From Rippkaea orientalis PCC 8801 (GTDB lineage Bacteria; Cyanobacteriota; Cyanobacteriia; Cyanobacteriales; Microcystaceae), in the NCBI RefSeq assembly GCF_000021805.1, contig NC_011726.1, positions 1,364,001-1,428,000 of the forward strand: 64,000 nucleotides of DNA, in the 5' to 3' direction. This document shows, in pieces, positions 25,929 through 34,837 of this stretch. A model generated the notes under the pieces. It worked only from the letters and a program-made list of their open reading frames with translations, did no database searches and was not told the origin of the DNA. Each line of letters starts with the position of its first letter. Positions within the stretch are counted from its first letter, which is position 1. The translations under genes and the position numbers were made by a program.

Positions 25929-27965
25929 ATGAACCATAAAGTCTTAGAAAACACCCGTAATGTCGCCATTGTCGGTCCCTATTCGGGAGGCAAAACCACC
26001 TTATTAGAGAGTATCCTGTACGTCACCGGAGCCACAACCCGCAAAGGAAGCATCAAAGAGGGTAACACCATTAGTGATAGTTCCCCCGAAGCCAAAGAAC
26101 GACAAATGAGCGTCGAAGTGTCCGTCGCCACCACTACCTATCAAGGGTTTGAATTAACCTTTCTCGACTGTCCAGGGTCCATTGAATTTGCCCAAGAAAC
26201 CTACAACGCCCTAGTAGGAGCCGGAGCCGTTATTATTGTTTGTGAACCGGAGATCGATCGCCTCCTCACCCTCTCTCCGTTACTCAAATTCCTCGATAAA
26301 TGGGAAATTCCCCACCTCGTTTTCTTAAATAAGATGGATCGGGCAAAAAACCGCTTTATGGAGGTTCTCTACGCCCTCAAAGAAGTCTCAACCCGTCCTG
26401 TTATCCCCCAACAATACCCCATCCGTCAACAAGACGAGCTCATTGGTTATATTGACCTCGTGACCGAACAAGCTTACCACTATCACCCCGGCAGTCCGGC
26501 TGATCCCATTCCCCTACCCGAACACCTCAAAGAAGAAGAACACCGAGCCCGCCACGAAATGCTTGAAGTCTTAGCCGACTTTGACGATCATCTCCTCGAA
26601 GAACTCATAGAAGAGATCGAACCGCCCCAAGAGGAAATACTCAAAGATTTAAAGCAAGATCTCAGCGCAGATTTGATTGTTCCCGTCTTTTTTGGCATCG
26701 CTGACCAAGATTACGGCGTACGTCCCCTCCTCGATGCCATAATCAAAGAAGCTCCCGCTCCGACCGTTACCTCAGAACGTCGCGGACTCAAACCCACTAA
26801 CCAAGAAGAAACCCTCGTTCAAGTCCTCAAAACCTATTTTACTCAACAAGGCGGACAACTTTCCCTCGTCCGTATTTGGCAAGGAGATCTCACCGATGGG
26901 ATGATGTTAAATGGAGTACGCGCGGCCGGTATTTATCGCTTGATGGGAGTTCAACAAAAGTCCATCGGATCGGCTTCTGTAGGCGATATTGTTGCTATTG
27001 GACGCTTAGAAGGCATTACCACGGGAACCACCCTATCGAGCAAGGACAAACCCTCCAAAGCGTTACCCAAAGCTGATATCCTAGAACCCGTCTATGCCTT
27101 GGCTATTACCCCCGAAAACCGCAAAGACGAGGTTAAAATCAGTGGGGCTCTTAATAAATTGATGATCGAAGATCCCTCCTTGTATTGGGAACAGCATGGA
27201 GACACCAAAGAAGTGATTTTGTGGGGACAAGGCGAAATTCATCTCCAAGTCGCCTTAGATCGGTTGCGTCGTAAGTATAATCTCCCCATGACGACCCACT
27301 TACCCCAAGTTCCCTATAAAGAAACGATCCGCCAAGCAACAAAAGTCCACGGACGCTATAAGCATCAAACGGGAGGACACGGAGCCTTTGGGGATGTTTA
27401 CCTCGATATTAAACCCTTAGACCGCGGCGAAGGCTTTTTTTTCCATGAAACCATTGTCGGCGGCGTTGTTCCTAAACAGTACATTCCAGGAGTGGAAATG
27501 GGGGTCAGGGAATACTTAGCCCATGGCCCCTTGGGTTTTCCTGTGGTGGATGTGGATGTGACGTTGACCGATGGATCTTACCATTCAGTGGATAGTTCAG
27601 AACATGCCTTTAAACAAGCTGCCCGTATTGCTATGACCGAAGGGATGGCCAAATGTAACCCCATTTTATTAGAACCGATCCTCTCGGTGACAGTTTCTGC
27701 CCCGGCTGAATGTACGGCTAAAGTCCTGCAATTAGTCAGTGGACGACGGGGACAAATTCTCGGTTATGAGCCCCGTTCTGACTGGAAAGGGTGGGATCAG
27801 GTGACCGCCCATTTACCCCAAGCAGAGATGCACAATTTTATTATTGAACTGCGATCGCTGACTATGGGAGTCGGAACCTTTATCTGGGAATACGACCATT
27901 TACAAGAAGTACCAGGAAAACTCAAAGATCGCGTCTTAGAAGTGACAGGTAATGGTCACAGTTAA
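25929..27965 (+). CDS. Elongation factor G-like protein (EF-G paralogue)
   Basis: Translational GTPase of 678 residues, related to EF-G but divergent. The P-loop is GPYSGGKTTL (EF-G proper has AHIDAGKTT), G3 is DCPG rather than DTPG, and G4 is NKMD. Domains II-V follow, including the EF-G domain IV region KHQTGGHGAFGDVYLDIKP. It matches the EF-G2-like group found beside the canonical fusA in many bacteria; the role in translation is unproven. The context (no rpsL, rpsG or tuf nearby) confirms a paralogue. The start ATG is preceded by GGAGG at 7-bp spacing. The first half is rich in C-ending codons. An IS element begins about 10 bp after its stop. Confidence 0.9.
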   Translation: MNHKVLENTRNVAIVGPYSGGKTTLLESILYVTGATTRKGSIKEGNTISDSSPEAKERQMSVEVSVATTTYQGFELTFLDCPGSIEFAQETYNALVGAGAVIIVCEPEIDRLLTLSPLLKFLDKWEIPHLVFLNKMDRAKNRFMEVLYALKEVSTRPVIPQQYPIRQQDELIGYIDLVTEQAYHYHPGSPADPIPLPEHLKEEEHRARHEMLEVLADFDDHLLEELIEEIEPPQEEILKDLKQDLSADLIVPVFFGIADQDYGVRPLLDAIIKEAPAPTVTSERRGLKPTNQEETLVQVLKTYFTQQGGQLSLVRIWQGDLTDGMMLNGVRAAGIYRLMGVQQKSIGSASVGDIVAIGRLEGITTGTTLSSKDKPSKALPKADILEPVYALAITPENRKDEVKISGALNKLMIEDPSLYWEQHGDTKEVILWGQGEIHLQVALDRLRRKYNLPMTTHLPQVPYKETIRQATKVHGRYKHQTGGHGAFGDVYLDIKPLDRGEGFFFHETIVGGVVPKQYIPGVEMGVREYLAHGPLGFPVVDVDVTLTDGSYHSVDSSEHAFKQAARIAMTEGMAKCNPILLEPILSVTVSAPAECTAKVLQLVSGRRGQILGYEPRSDWKGWDQVTAHLPQAEMHNFIIELRSLTMGVGTFIWEYDHLQEVPGKLKDRVLEVTGNGHS

Positions 27966-27972
27966 TAATGAA

Positions 27973-29247
27973 CTACTCCAATCCGCTACGCTGAGATTGG
28001 AGTTTCTGTCGCTTCACGGAGGCAAGTTGCTGAAAACCTCCACAGGATTTAACTGTGGGTTTCTCAGTAGAGCTTTCCCCTCCACGATTAGGGACGCTAG
28101 TTCCTAACGCCCATGACAGCATAACCTCGGCACTAGCTACATCCCTGTCATTGGTGTAACCACATTGCTTGCATTCGTGAATGCGTTGCTCCAAGGTCTT
28201 TTTCTCTTGATGACCGCATTTAGGACAGGTTTGAGAAGGTTTTACTTTTTGAGTGGGAACCTCAACAAAAACTCCGTTACATTCCGAGAGTTTATACTCA
28301 ATCATGTCACGGGTTATTCCCCATCCCACGTCTAAAATAGAGCGGTTCAATCCAGATTTCTGGCGTTTCCGCTTTCCTTTTTTAGCCTTGCGGGTCATTC
28401 CTTTGATATTCAATTTTTCAGTGGCAACCATGCTATTACAGCTAACAATTTGTGTTGACACCTTATGCGCCCAATCTTGACGTTGACTAGCTACTTTTGT
28501 TTGCAGTTTCGCAACCTTTTTGGACGCTTTCTTCCATCGGTTAGAGCCTCTAACCCGTTTCTTATGGTTAGGGGCTTTTTTGCGTCTTTTCTGCTTAGAA
28601 GCCCTTTTAATTTTCTCCTTAGCATTGGCAAGAAAGCGAGGATTCTCTATTTTTGTCCCGTCACTTAACGCAATAGCAGCGAGGGTTCCAAAATCTATTC
28701 CAATGGCTCCTGTTCCTGTTTGACGAAGGATCTCTTCGCATTTAACAGTGATGGAGGCATACCAATTCCCGTGACGATAAACAATCGTGCAGGTACTAGG
28801 AGTTCCCCATTGACGTGCTTTCCCTCGCATTTGAACCTGAATACCCAAGTCTCGAAGCTCTAGGTACCCGTTTTCACCGATACTATGAACTCGAAACCCT
28901 TGACGGGCATCGGGATAAGTCCAGCCTGAGTATTGGCGAATCGAACGAAATTTAGGATAGCCACCCAATCCCTTAAAGAAACGTTGAAACGCAAAATCGA
29001 CTCGCTTAACAGTTGCTTGCAATGAGCCGTGATTCAATGATTTATATTCAGGCCAACATCCTTTAAAGGGGACGAGAGCGGCCTGTTGGTCAAAATAGCT
29101 TACAGACTTTCCGAATTTCTGATAACTGGTTTTACGGTCTTCCACACAGGCGTTATACAGATAGGCATGGAGTCTTCTGGCCTCAAACAGTTTTGCCGAT
29201 TGAGACTTGGAAGGATATAGCCGAAACGTAACTCTGCGTGTAATCAT
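27973..29247 (-). CDS. tnpB: TnpB, RNA-guided nuclease of IS200/IS605 element
   Basis: A 424-residue TnpB (OrfB). TnpB proteins are RuvC-type nucleases guided by an omega RNA from the element end. The three RuvC acidic sites are present: Asp in GIDFGTLAAIALSDG, Glu in MVATEKLNIKGM and Asp in TNDRDVASAEV. The zinc ribbon CPKCG...CKQCGY is complete. The basic helical N-terminal region starts ITRRVTFRLYPSKSQ. Full length and intact sites suggest it could be active. Its stop codon lies just at the left-end hairpin, so the 3' coding end probably overlaps the omega RNA. Confidence 0.92.
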   Translation of the reverse strand: MITRRVTFRLYPSKSQSAKLFEARRLHAYLYNACVEDRKTSYQKFGKSVSYFDQQAALVPFKGCWPEYKSLNHGSLQATVKRVDFAFQRFFKGLGGYPKFRSIRQYSGWTYPDARQGFRVHSIGENGYLELRDLGIQVQMRGKARQWGTPSTCTIVYRHGNWYASITVKCEEILRQTGTGAIGIDFGTLAAIALSDGTKIENPRFLANAKEKIKRASKQKRRKKAPNHKKRVRGSNRWKKASKKVAKLQTKVASQRQDWAHKVSTQIVSCNSMVATEKLNIKGMTRKAKKGKRKRQKSGLNRSILDVGWGITRDMIEYKLSECNGVFVEVPTQKVKPSQTCPKCGHQEKKTLEQRIHECKQCGYTNDRDVASAEVMLSWALGTSVPNRGGESSTEKPTVKSCGGFQQLASVKRQKLQSQRSGLE

Positions 29248-29765
29248 AGACTCATTCTAACCTAAAGGTATAGGTGATGGCAACCAAGTATAGAAAAGGT
29301 TCACATAGTGTTTTTAGCGTTAGACTGCACTTCGTCTTCGTAACCCATTACAGGCGCAAGGCAATTACTTCTCCTATGTTGGAGAGAATAAAAGAGATGT
29401 TCGCTCAGGTCTGTTCAACAATGGATTGCGAATTATTGGAATGTTCTGGTGAAGCAGACCATGTTCACCTTCTCGTAGATTTTCACCCCAAGCAATCCAT
29501 TTCTGCCGTAGCTGGCTGTCTTAAGTCAGCTACCAGTCGAATGCTAAAAAAAGAATTTCCCGATGAAGTCAAGAAATGGTACAGAACTCAGTCTTTTTGG
29601 TCTGGCTCCTACTACGTTGCTTCTACTGGTGGCGCACCGATTGAAAAACTAAAGGAATATATCAAGAATCAGGATCAACCAAGGGATTAATTGGCAATGT
29701 TCGGGGTGTTGAACCCCTCCATCACCTCGCTATCCCGCCCCAATCCGCTATCGCTGAGATTGGGG
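27975..29765. mobile_element. IS200/IS605-family element with tnpA and tnpB
   Basis: Complete-looking element with divergently oriented tnpB (minus) and tnpA (plus). Both ends carry a related palindrome: ACTCCAATC/GATTGGAGT (27975-28003) at the left, and CCCCAATC/GATTGGGG (29738-29765) at the right, each with a CGCTA(T)CGCTGA loop. IS200/IS605 elements use such subterminal hairpins and lack classical inverted repeats. The exact cleavage points are not determined. It sits just after the EF-G-like stop and against an IS630 fragment. Confidence 0.8.
29277..29690 (+). CDS. tnpA: TnpA, IS200/IS605 Y1 transposase
   Basis: HUH single-strand transposase of 137 residues. The HUH motif is HVHLL in GEADHVHLLVDFHP and the nucleophilic Tyr is in LKEYIKNQ near the C-terminus; the SFWSGSYYVASTGGAP block is typical. 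Length is normal, so the element may be self-mobile. I start at ATG 29277 after AAAGGT; a GTG precedes it directly at 29274. It is divergent from tnpB with a 29-bp gap. Confidence 0.93.
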   Translation: MATKYRKGSHSVFSVRLHFVFVTHYRRKAITSPMLERIKEMFAQVCSTMDCELLECSGEADHVHLLVDFHPKQSISAVAGCLKSATSRMLKKEFPDEVKKWYRTQSFWSGSYYVASTGGAPIEKLKEYIKNQDQPRD

Positions 29766-29773
29766 ACACCCGC

Positions 29774-29980
29774 GATTTACGTTGTTTACTTCCGGCTTAT
29801 GCTCCTGAAGAAAACCCAGTCGAAGCCATTTGGCTACAAGTTAAAAATTTTATCAGACGTTTTCACTATCTTTGTCAGAATTTTTCTATGACTAAAAGAT
29901 TATTTCAACTTTTCTTTGACTACCAGCTTTTTAATATTCCTAATCTGGAAAAGTATGACGCTTTTGTTCAATTCATTTAG
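29774..29980 (+). pseudogene. IS630-family transposase, C-terminal fragment
   Basis: An open frame with no start reads LPAYAPEENPVEAIWLQVKN, matching the end of the DDE catalytic core of IS630-type transposases, where the Glu of ENPVE is catalytic. It continues to FVQFI and a stop at 29978-29980. Only about 68 residues remain. It abuts the right-end hairpin of the IS605-type element, which suggests that element inserted into an older IS630 copy. Confidence 0.85.
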
Positions 29981-30004
29981 ACTCGCTATATAAACACGAT
30001 TGAC

Positions 30005-30277
30005 TCAAAACTCAAATTCATCCAACTCCTGATTATTTCTCAGAGAACGTTTTCTGCGTCGCGGTTGGGAAATTCGCAGTAAAGGGACAAGTAACGTACC
30101 CAAGATTATGCCTCCGGCAACCGAAAAAGACAGTAATATACCAACAGGAATTTTAATGGATTCCCAAGCTAAAAATTGAAGGGAAATAGCGGTAATATTT
30201 TGAATTGAAAAAATAGCGATCGCCCCTAACCAAAAAGCAATAATGATAGCGGTTATTAAATTGGTTAAAGCTTTCAT
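30005..30277 (-). CDS. LapA-like (DUF1049) small membrane protein
   Basis: A 90-residue protein with two membrane helices (about 5-27 and 40-65) and the DUF1049/LapA pattern FSIQNITAISLQFL followed by PVGILLSFSVAGGIILGTL. The C-terminus is basic and then acidic (RRRKRSLRNN). LapA-domain proteins help envelope or LPS assembly in proteobacteria; the cyanobacterial role is unclear. ATG start. It is divergent from the next gene across about 213 bp. Confidence 0.8.
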   Translation of the reverse strand: MKALTNLITAIIIAFWLGAIAIFSIQNITAISLQFLAWESIKIPVGILLSFSVAGGIILGTLLVPLLRISQPRRRKRSLRNNQELDEFEF

Positions 30278-30490
30278 AGTTGCCTCTCGATATCAGAAAT
30301 TGAACCATAAAGGTTAAACAATAATTAAAATAAGTTGAGGGATTACCCAAGGGTGAATATTTTATGTTATGACAATTAAATGTGTGATAAAGATAACAAT
30401 GATCTTCTAATACCAATGTTACCTTAAAAGAAGTGATTAGGATGAAGGTAAAAATCAAAGCGATCGCCCCATCCCTACCCTAAGAATTTT

Positions 30491-30805
30491 ATGAACAATT
30501 CCCACCCCTTTTTTGATTACACCAGCGCGGACTTAGAAAAAGAAGCTATCCATCGACTCCGCAACCTTGTTAGATCCTTACCCTCCCAATGTCAAATTTT
30601 CCGAGAACCTTGGAACTCTTCTACAGTAGTTTGTCTTGATTTTGCCAAATGTTCTGATCAACTCAATCAATTGCTATCGGATCAAGAACCACTTATCCAA
30701 GCCATTCAAGCATTGGGTTTAGCCAACACAGTGGTTTTCCGCATTGGCAATAAGTTGATGGGATGGAAGGGAATTGCTTCTCCAAAATCTAGTGAAAAAG
30801 GTTAA
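30491..30805 (+). CDS. Conserved hypothetical protein, 104 residues
   Basis: Small soluble protein with no signal or membrane segment. It reads as a compact alpha/beta unit, with an N-terminal helix (LEKEAIHRLRNLVRSLPSQC) and the strand-like region NTVVFRIGNKLMGWKG. The pattern recalls cyanobacteria-specific conserved proteins, but I do not recognise a named family. ATG start. It converges on the PBP gene, with a hairpin between the stops. Confidence 0.65.
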   Translation: MNNSHPFFDYTSADLEKEAIHRLRNLVRSLPSQCQIFREPWNSSTVVCLDFAKCSDQLNQLLSDQEPLIQAIQALGLANTVVFRIGNKLMGWKGIASPKSSEKG

Positions 30806-30807
30806 AA

Positions 30808-30833
30808 CCGCTAATTTCATACCAATTTAGCGG
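30808..30833. terminator. Bidirectional terminator-like hairpin
   Basis: CCGCTAA/TTAGCGG, a 7-bp stem with a 12-nt loop, lies between the convergent stops. On the plus strand it is followed by ATCTTTT, a modest T-tract. Confidence 0.55.
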
Positions 30834-30844
30834 ATCTTTTCAAG

Positions 30845-33319
30845 TTATTCTCCCTTTCTTTCCACAGGAGGCGCAGGAGGGACAAATTCAGCCGCAGGAG
30901 CAGCAGGTTCAGGTTTTTTCTGTAAAACAGGGGCAGGAAGGGGCGCAGCAACCGGTTGGGGTTGCGGTTGTGCTTGGGTTTGGGGTTCCGGTTGAGGCGC
31001 GATCGCAGCAGACGGGGGAGGCTCAACGGGGGCTGTCTCTCTCCGTCTTCGTGTCTGCCGAGTTGGGGCGGTTGTTGTTGTCGTTGTCTCTTCAGTCGGG
31101 GGAGAATAGGTATCCCGACGGCGACGGCGGCGGGTTGAACTGCGTCTTTCCTCATAACGGGGTTCTTCTTGACTTTGACTTGCCCTCGTTGGTTCAGACG
31201 AGTCATAGCGAGTCACCACCTCATAGCGGATGCGTTTGGGCTTGATGGGTTCGGCTTTAATGGTGGCTTTACGCCCGTTTAAAGAAGGAACAGGGGAAAA
31301 AGACTCAACCGGAGTCCCTTTGACGGCTTCTACCATGAACTCGCGCCAAATCATCGCAGCCGTGCTACTTGCGCCCCAAGTAGGCTTATTGTTGTCGTTG
31401 CCTAACCATACGCCGGCCGTTAATTGGGGAATGTAGCCAACAAACCAGAGATCTCTGGCTTGATCAGAAGTTCCGGTTTTTCCGGCGACGGGGCGATCGC
31501 TCAATTGAGCCGGGGTTCCTGTGCCTGATGTCACCACCCCTCGCATCATCCAGGTCATAATCGCGGTACTATCGGGGTCAAGGGCTTCTTTGGGGCTAAA
31601 CTTAGCTTGATAGAGGACGTTACCTTGGCGATCGCGCACCCGACTGATGCCGTAGGCGGGTTGATGGATGCCGTTATTGGCAAAGGTTCCGTAAGCGTTG
31701 GTTAATTCGAGTAAATTGACTTCCCATGCCCCTAAGGCCAGGGAATAGGTGGGTTTTAACTCAGATTGAATGCCCATCGCCTGAGCCACTTTAATAATGG
31801 GGTTCCAGCCTACTTTCACCAAGACTTGTACCGCCACGACGTTTAGGGAAGAGGCTAAGGCTTGACGGATGGACACGGGAACGCCACTGTACTTATCCCC
31901 ATAGTTTTCAGGACGATAGCCATCGATGACGTAGGGGGAGTCATTAAAACTGCGATAGGGGGAAAATCCGGCCGCGATCGCCGTTGCATAGACAAAAGGC
32001 TTAAAGGTTGAGCCGGGTTGCCGTTTGGCTTGGGTGACGCGGTTATATTGGTAATTTTCGTAGTCATTGCCCCCCACCATCACCTTAATTTGTCCATTAC
32101 GGGGATCAACGGCGGTTAACGCGGCTTGTTTGAAGCCTTGCCAGCGTCCATAACGGGTAACGGCGGTTTCAATGGCTTTTTCGGCTGCGACTTGCCATTG
32201 ACTGTTCAGGGTGGTTTCGACGGTAATTCCCCCCTGTTTCAAAATCTCTGGGGGGACATATTTGGGCAGTTCTGCTTGGACATAATCGGTAAAATAGGGG
32301 GCTTTTCGCTCTAAACGCTTGGGTTTTTGGGGTTTTAGGGCGATGGAGGATGCGATCGCGGTTTTTCCTTCTTCGGGGGTAATCAATTTCTGATCGATCA
32401 TCCGTTGCAGGACGATATTCCGCCGTTCTGTTGCAGCGTTAAGGTTTTCTAAGGGAGAATAGAGACTAGGGGCAGGTACAATACCCGCTAGGGTAGCTGC
32501 TTCAGGAATAGTCAGTTTATCGGCGGTTTTCCCAAAATAGACCCACGCTGCGTCGGCGACTCCATAGGCTCCTGATCCGAGATAAACTAGGTTTAAATAT
32601 TGCTCTAAAATCTGATTTTTGCTTAAATTGGCTTCAATTTTTTGAGCTAGGCGCATTTCTTTCAATTTACGGGTGATGCTGCGTTCTTGATTGAGAAAGA
32701 CGATGCGGGCTAACTGTTGGGTGATGGTACTACCGCCTTCGACCACTTCTCCGGCTTTGAGGTTGGAAAACATTGCTCGAAAAATGCCTTGGGGATCAAC
32801 TCCCTGATGACTCTCGAAGCGATGATCTTCGCTGGCGATGAAGGCTTCAATAATGGTGTCGGGAATTTGCCAAATTTTCAGCTTTTCGTGGGTAACGGGT
32901 CCGACTTCTTCGAGAATTTCGCCGTCAGCACTTTTGATGCTCAAGGTTTCGGGACGGGCATAGGTGAAGACTTCTTCGACCGATTCAGTGATGCTGCTTT
33001 CCACTTGATAGATGGTGTATCCAAGGGCGATCGCACTACTACTGGTTCCCATGGTAATCCCAAATAATAGCCAAAATTTGGGATGATGACGGACTAATGA
33101 AGCTCGTTTAAGGGAATTGACAGCCGTTTGGGAGAAAGCGATGACTGAGGGGGGTAACTGTAGCTTTTGCTTAAATTTTTTGCAATAATCTGAGGCTAGA
33201 TATGTGATTGGTTGGGGGGTATTCTTGACAGGTTGAGAATTTTCTCCCTCCTTGTCGGGTTTTTGGGGGAAGAATTGACTAATTTTTTGCCGAAATTTTG
33301 ACCCGAATTGATTAAACAC
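30845..33319 (-). CDS. Class A penicillin-binding protein (PBP1a-type)
   Basis: Bifunctional peptidoglycan synthase of 824 residues. A cytoplasmic N-terminus and one membrane helix (about 78-100, LLFGITMGTSSSAIALGY) precede the glycosyltransferase domain, with ASEDHRFESHQGVDPQ and GGSTITQQLAR. The transpeptidase shows SxxK in PGSTFKPF (about 436), SxN in SSLN, and KTGTS (about 615). The last 130 residues are low complexity: Arg-rich, then Thr and Pro/Gln-rich. The start is GTG with GAGGAG 5 bp upstream. GC is higher than the intergenic average. It probably acts in cell elongation or division outside the membrane. Confidence 0.95.
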   Translation of the reverse strand: MFNQFGSKFRQKISQFFPQKPDKEGENSQPVKNTPQPITYLASDYCKKFKQKLQLPPSVIAFSQTAVNSLKRASLVRHHPKFWLLFGITMGTSSSAIALGYTIYQVESSITESVEEVFTYARPETLSIKSADGEILEEVGPVTHEKLKIWQIPDTIIEAFIASEDHRFESHQGVDPQGIFRAMFSNLKAGEVVEGGSTITQQLARIVFLNQERSITRKLKEMRLAQKIEANLSKNQILEQYLNLVYLGSGAYGVADAAWVYFGKTADKLTIPEAATLAGIVPAPSLYSPLENLNAATERRNIVLQRMIDQKLITPEEGKTAIASSIALKPQKPKRLERKAPYFTDYVQAELPKYVPPEILKQGGITVETTLNSQWQVAAEKAIETAVTRYGRWQGFKQAALTAVDPRNGQIKVMVGGNDYENYQYNRVTQAKRQPGSTFKPFVYATAIAAGFSPYRSFNDSPYVIDGYRPENYGDKYSGVPVSIRQALASSLNVVAVQVLVKVGWNPIIKVAQAMGIQSELKPTYSLALGAWEVNLLELTNAYGTFANNGIHQPAYGISRVRDRQGNVLYQAKFSPKEALDPDSTAIMTWMMRGVVTSGTGTPAQLSDRPVAGKTGTSDQARDLWFVGYIPQLTAGVWLGNDNNKPTWGASSTAAMIWREFMVEAVKGTPVESFSPVPSLNGRKATIKAEPIKPKRIRYEVVTRYDSSEPTRASQSQEEPRYEERRSSTRRRRRRDTYSPPTEETTTTTTAPTRQTRRRRETAPVEPPPSAAIAPQPEPQTQAQPQPQPVAAPLPAPVLQKKPEPAAPAAEFVPPAPPVERKGE

Positions 33320-33612
33320 CCTAACTCCTCATTCCATCTTAAGCTTAGCATTGCGCAATTGTTGCTCAATACTATAACACGACCGCTCTAATTTGTCGTG
33401 GTGAGCGAGCCTCAAGTTATCATATAACCCTTCAATAGCTCTATAATTGTTGACTAAAACCACGAACCCCTTGATAAAACTCTTTAAGGGTTTTCCTTTC
33501 TCCGTTTCTTACACTTTGTTGAATAAAAGGGGGGATTTTTGCTAATTCTAAAAAGGGATATTTCTATTAAGTTACAGCATCTTAATTTGTATAGACTAAT
33601 TGAGTATTTTCA

Positions 33613-34485
33613 ATGTTCATTAACTTTCAATCGCTAAAACTCAAAACCTCTTCTGCTGAGATTAATCTAATTAAAGGCGGTCAAGGATTTCCTATTTTGT
33701 TACTACATGGCTATCCCCAAACCCATTTTATCTGGCATAAAATTGCTCCTAAACTAGCAGAAAATTTTACGGTTATCGCCACTGATTTAAGAGGCTATGG
33801 AGATAGTTCTAAACCCCTAGGAAACGCTGATCATCGTAACTATTCTAAACGGATAATGGCGCAAGATCAAGTGGAAGTCATGTCTCAATTAGGCTATGAA
33901 CAATTCTATCTCATTGGACACGATCGCGGAGCTAGGGTTGCCCACCGCTTAACCCTGGATTATCCTAAAAAAGTCAAAAAATTAGTCGTTTTAGACATTG
34001 TTCCCACAGATGAAATGTATCATAGAACTGATCAAGCCTTTGCGACAGCCTATTATCATTGGTTTTTCTTAATTCAGCCTTCTCCTTTTCCCGAAACCCT
34101 AATTAATCAAAATCCTGACTATTTTTTAGAGCATTGTTTACACAGTTGGAGTCACAATTTCTCAGCCTTTACGGAGGAAGCTTTAGCCGAATATACTCGG
34201 TGTTTTCGGGATGCTAAAACCATTCATGGAACCTGTGAAGATTATCGAGCGTCTGCTACTATTGATTTAGAGCATGATGCCCAAGATATCAACGTTAAAT
34301 TACAATGTCCTGTTCTGGTTTTATGGGGAAAATATGGGGTGATTGAACGCCAGTATAATTGTCTGGAGATTTGGCAAAAAAGAGCAATTAATGTAACAGG
34401 TACTCCGATTAATTGTGGACACTTTCTCCCTGAAGAATCTCCCGATGAAACTTATCGTAATATTGACGAGTTTTTAAATCAATGA
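33613..34485 (+). CDS. Alpha/beta hydrolase, haloacetate-dehalogenase-like
   Basis: A 290-residue alpha/beta hydrolase. The nucleophile elbow is GHDRGARVAHRL, with Asp as nucleophile plus the two Arg residues typical of fluoroacetate dehalogenases; VVLDIVPTDEMY supplies the second Asp, YYHWFFL the halide-binding His-Trp, EDYRASA the conserved Tyr, and CGHFLPEESP the catalytic His. All diagnostic residues are present, so a haloacid dehalogenase is a reasonable prediction. Epoxide hydrolases share the fold but usually differ at these sites. ATG start; no signal peptide. The substrate is untested. Confidence 0.85.
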   Translation: MFINFQSLKLKTSSAEINLIKGGQGFPILLLHGYPQTHFIWHKIAPKLAENFTVIATDLRGYGDSSKPLGNADHRNYSKRIMAQDQVEVMSQLGYEQFYLIGHDRGARVAHRLTLDYPKKVKKLVVLDIVPTDEMYHRTDQAFATAYYHWFFLIQPSPFPETLINQNPDYFLEHCLHSWSHNFSAFTEEALAEYTRCFRDAKTIHGTCEDYRASATIDLEHDAQDINVKLQCPVLVLWGKYGVIERQYNCLEIWQKRAINVTGTPINCGHFLPEESPDETYRNIDEFLNQ

Positions 34486-34675
34486 ATATTTAAAATAGTT
34501 CTGTCTCTTTCAACTAGGTAATTAATTTTGCACGACTACCTATCACTATTCACTATTTCTGTGTCTCAAACTGATTTGAAACGACTATACTGATAAGTTT
34601 GTATCTTGGGTTCCAATTGTGTCCATTAGGCGGTAAAATACCCAAGAGCAATTATTATTAGGAGTTGTGCAAAAA

Positions 34676-34777
34676 ATGTCTGCTTTTACCGTTATTGCCT
34701 TTGCAGGATATCTAATTGTCTTTACAGGGATTACCCTAGGATTGTATTTTGGTCTACGGAGTGCCAAAATCATTTAG
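34676..34777 (+). CDS. petL: Cytochrome b6f complex subunit PetL
   Basis: A 33-codon gene. The product is a single membrane helix, FTVIAFAGYLIVFTGITLGL, ending FGLRSAKII, which matches the end of cyanobacterial PetL as I remember it (FGLRSAKIL). PetL is a small stabilising subunit of the cytochrome b6f complex in the thylakoid membrane. The start ATG follows GGAG at about 11-bp spacing. It stands alone about 190 bp after the dehalogenase-like gene and converges on the HDAC-family gene. Confidence 0.82.
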   Translation: MSAFTVIAFAGYLIVFTGITLGLYFGLRSAKII

Positions 34778-34837
34778 TCAGTAATAGACTATTTTTTTCA
34801 TTGGGGGCATTGAAAGCTTATTATAGGGCTAAAGCCC

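Noticed and set aside
25929-27965. Canonical fusA (EF-G)
   Set aside because: The P-loop and G3 differ from EF-G and no ribosomal or tuf genes are adjacent, so it is a paralogue.
29691-29891. 66-codon plus-strand frame after tnpA
   Set aside because: It runs through the right-end hairpin in a frame different from the IS630 fragment and has no domain.
30956-31245. Open plus-strand frames over the PBP tail
   Set aside because: They arise from the low-complexity Arg/Pro codons of the PBP gene on the other strand.
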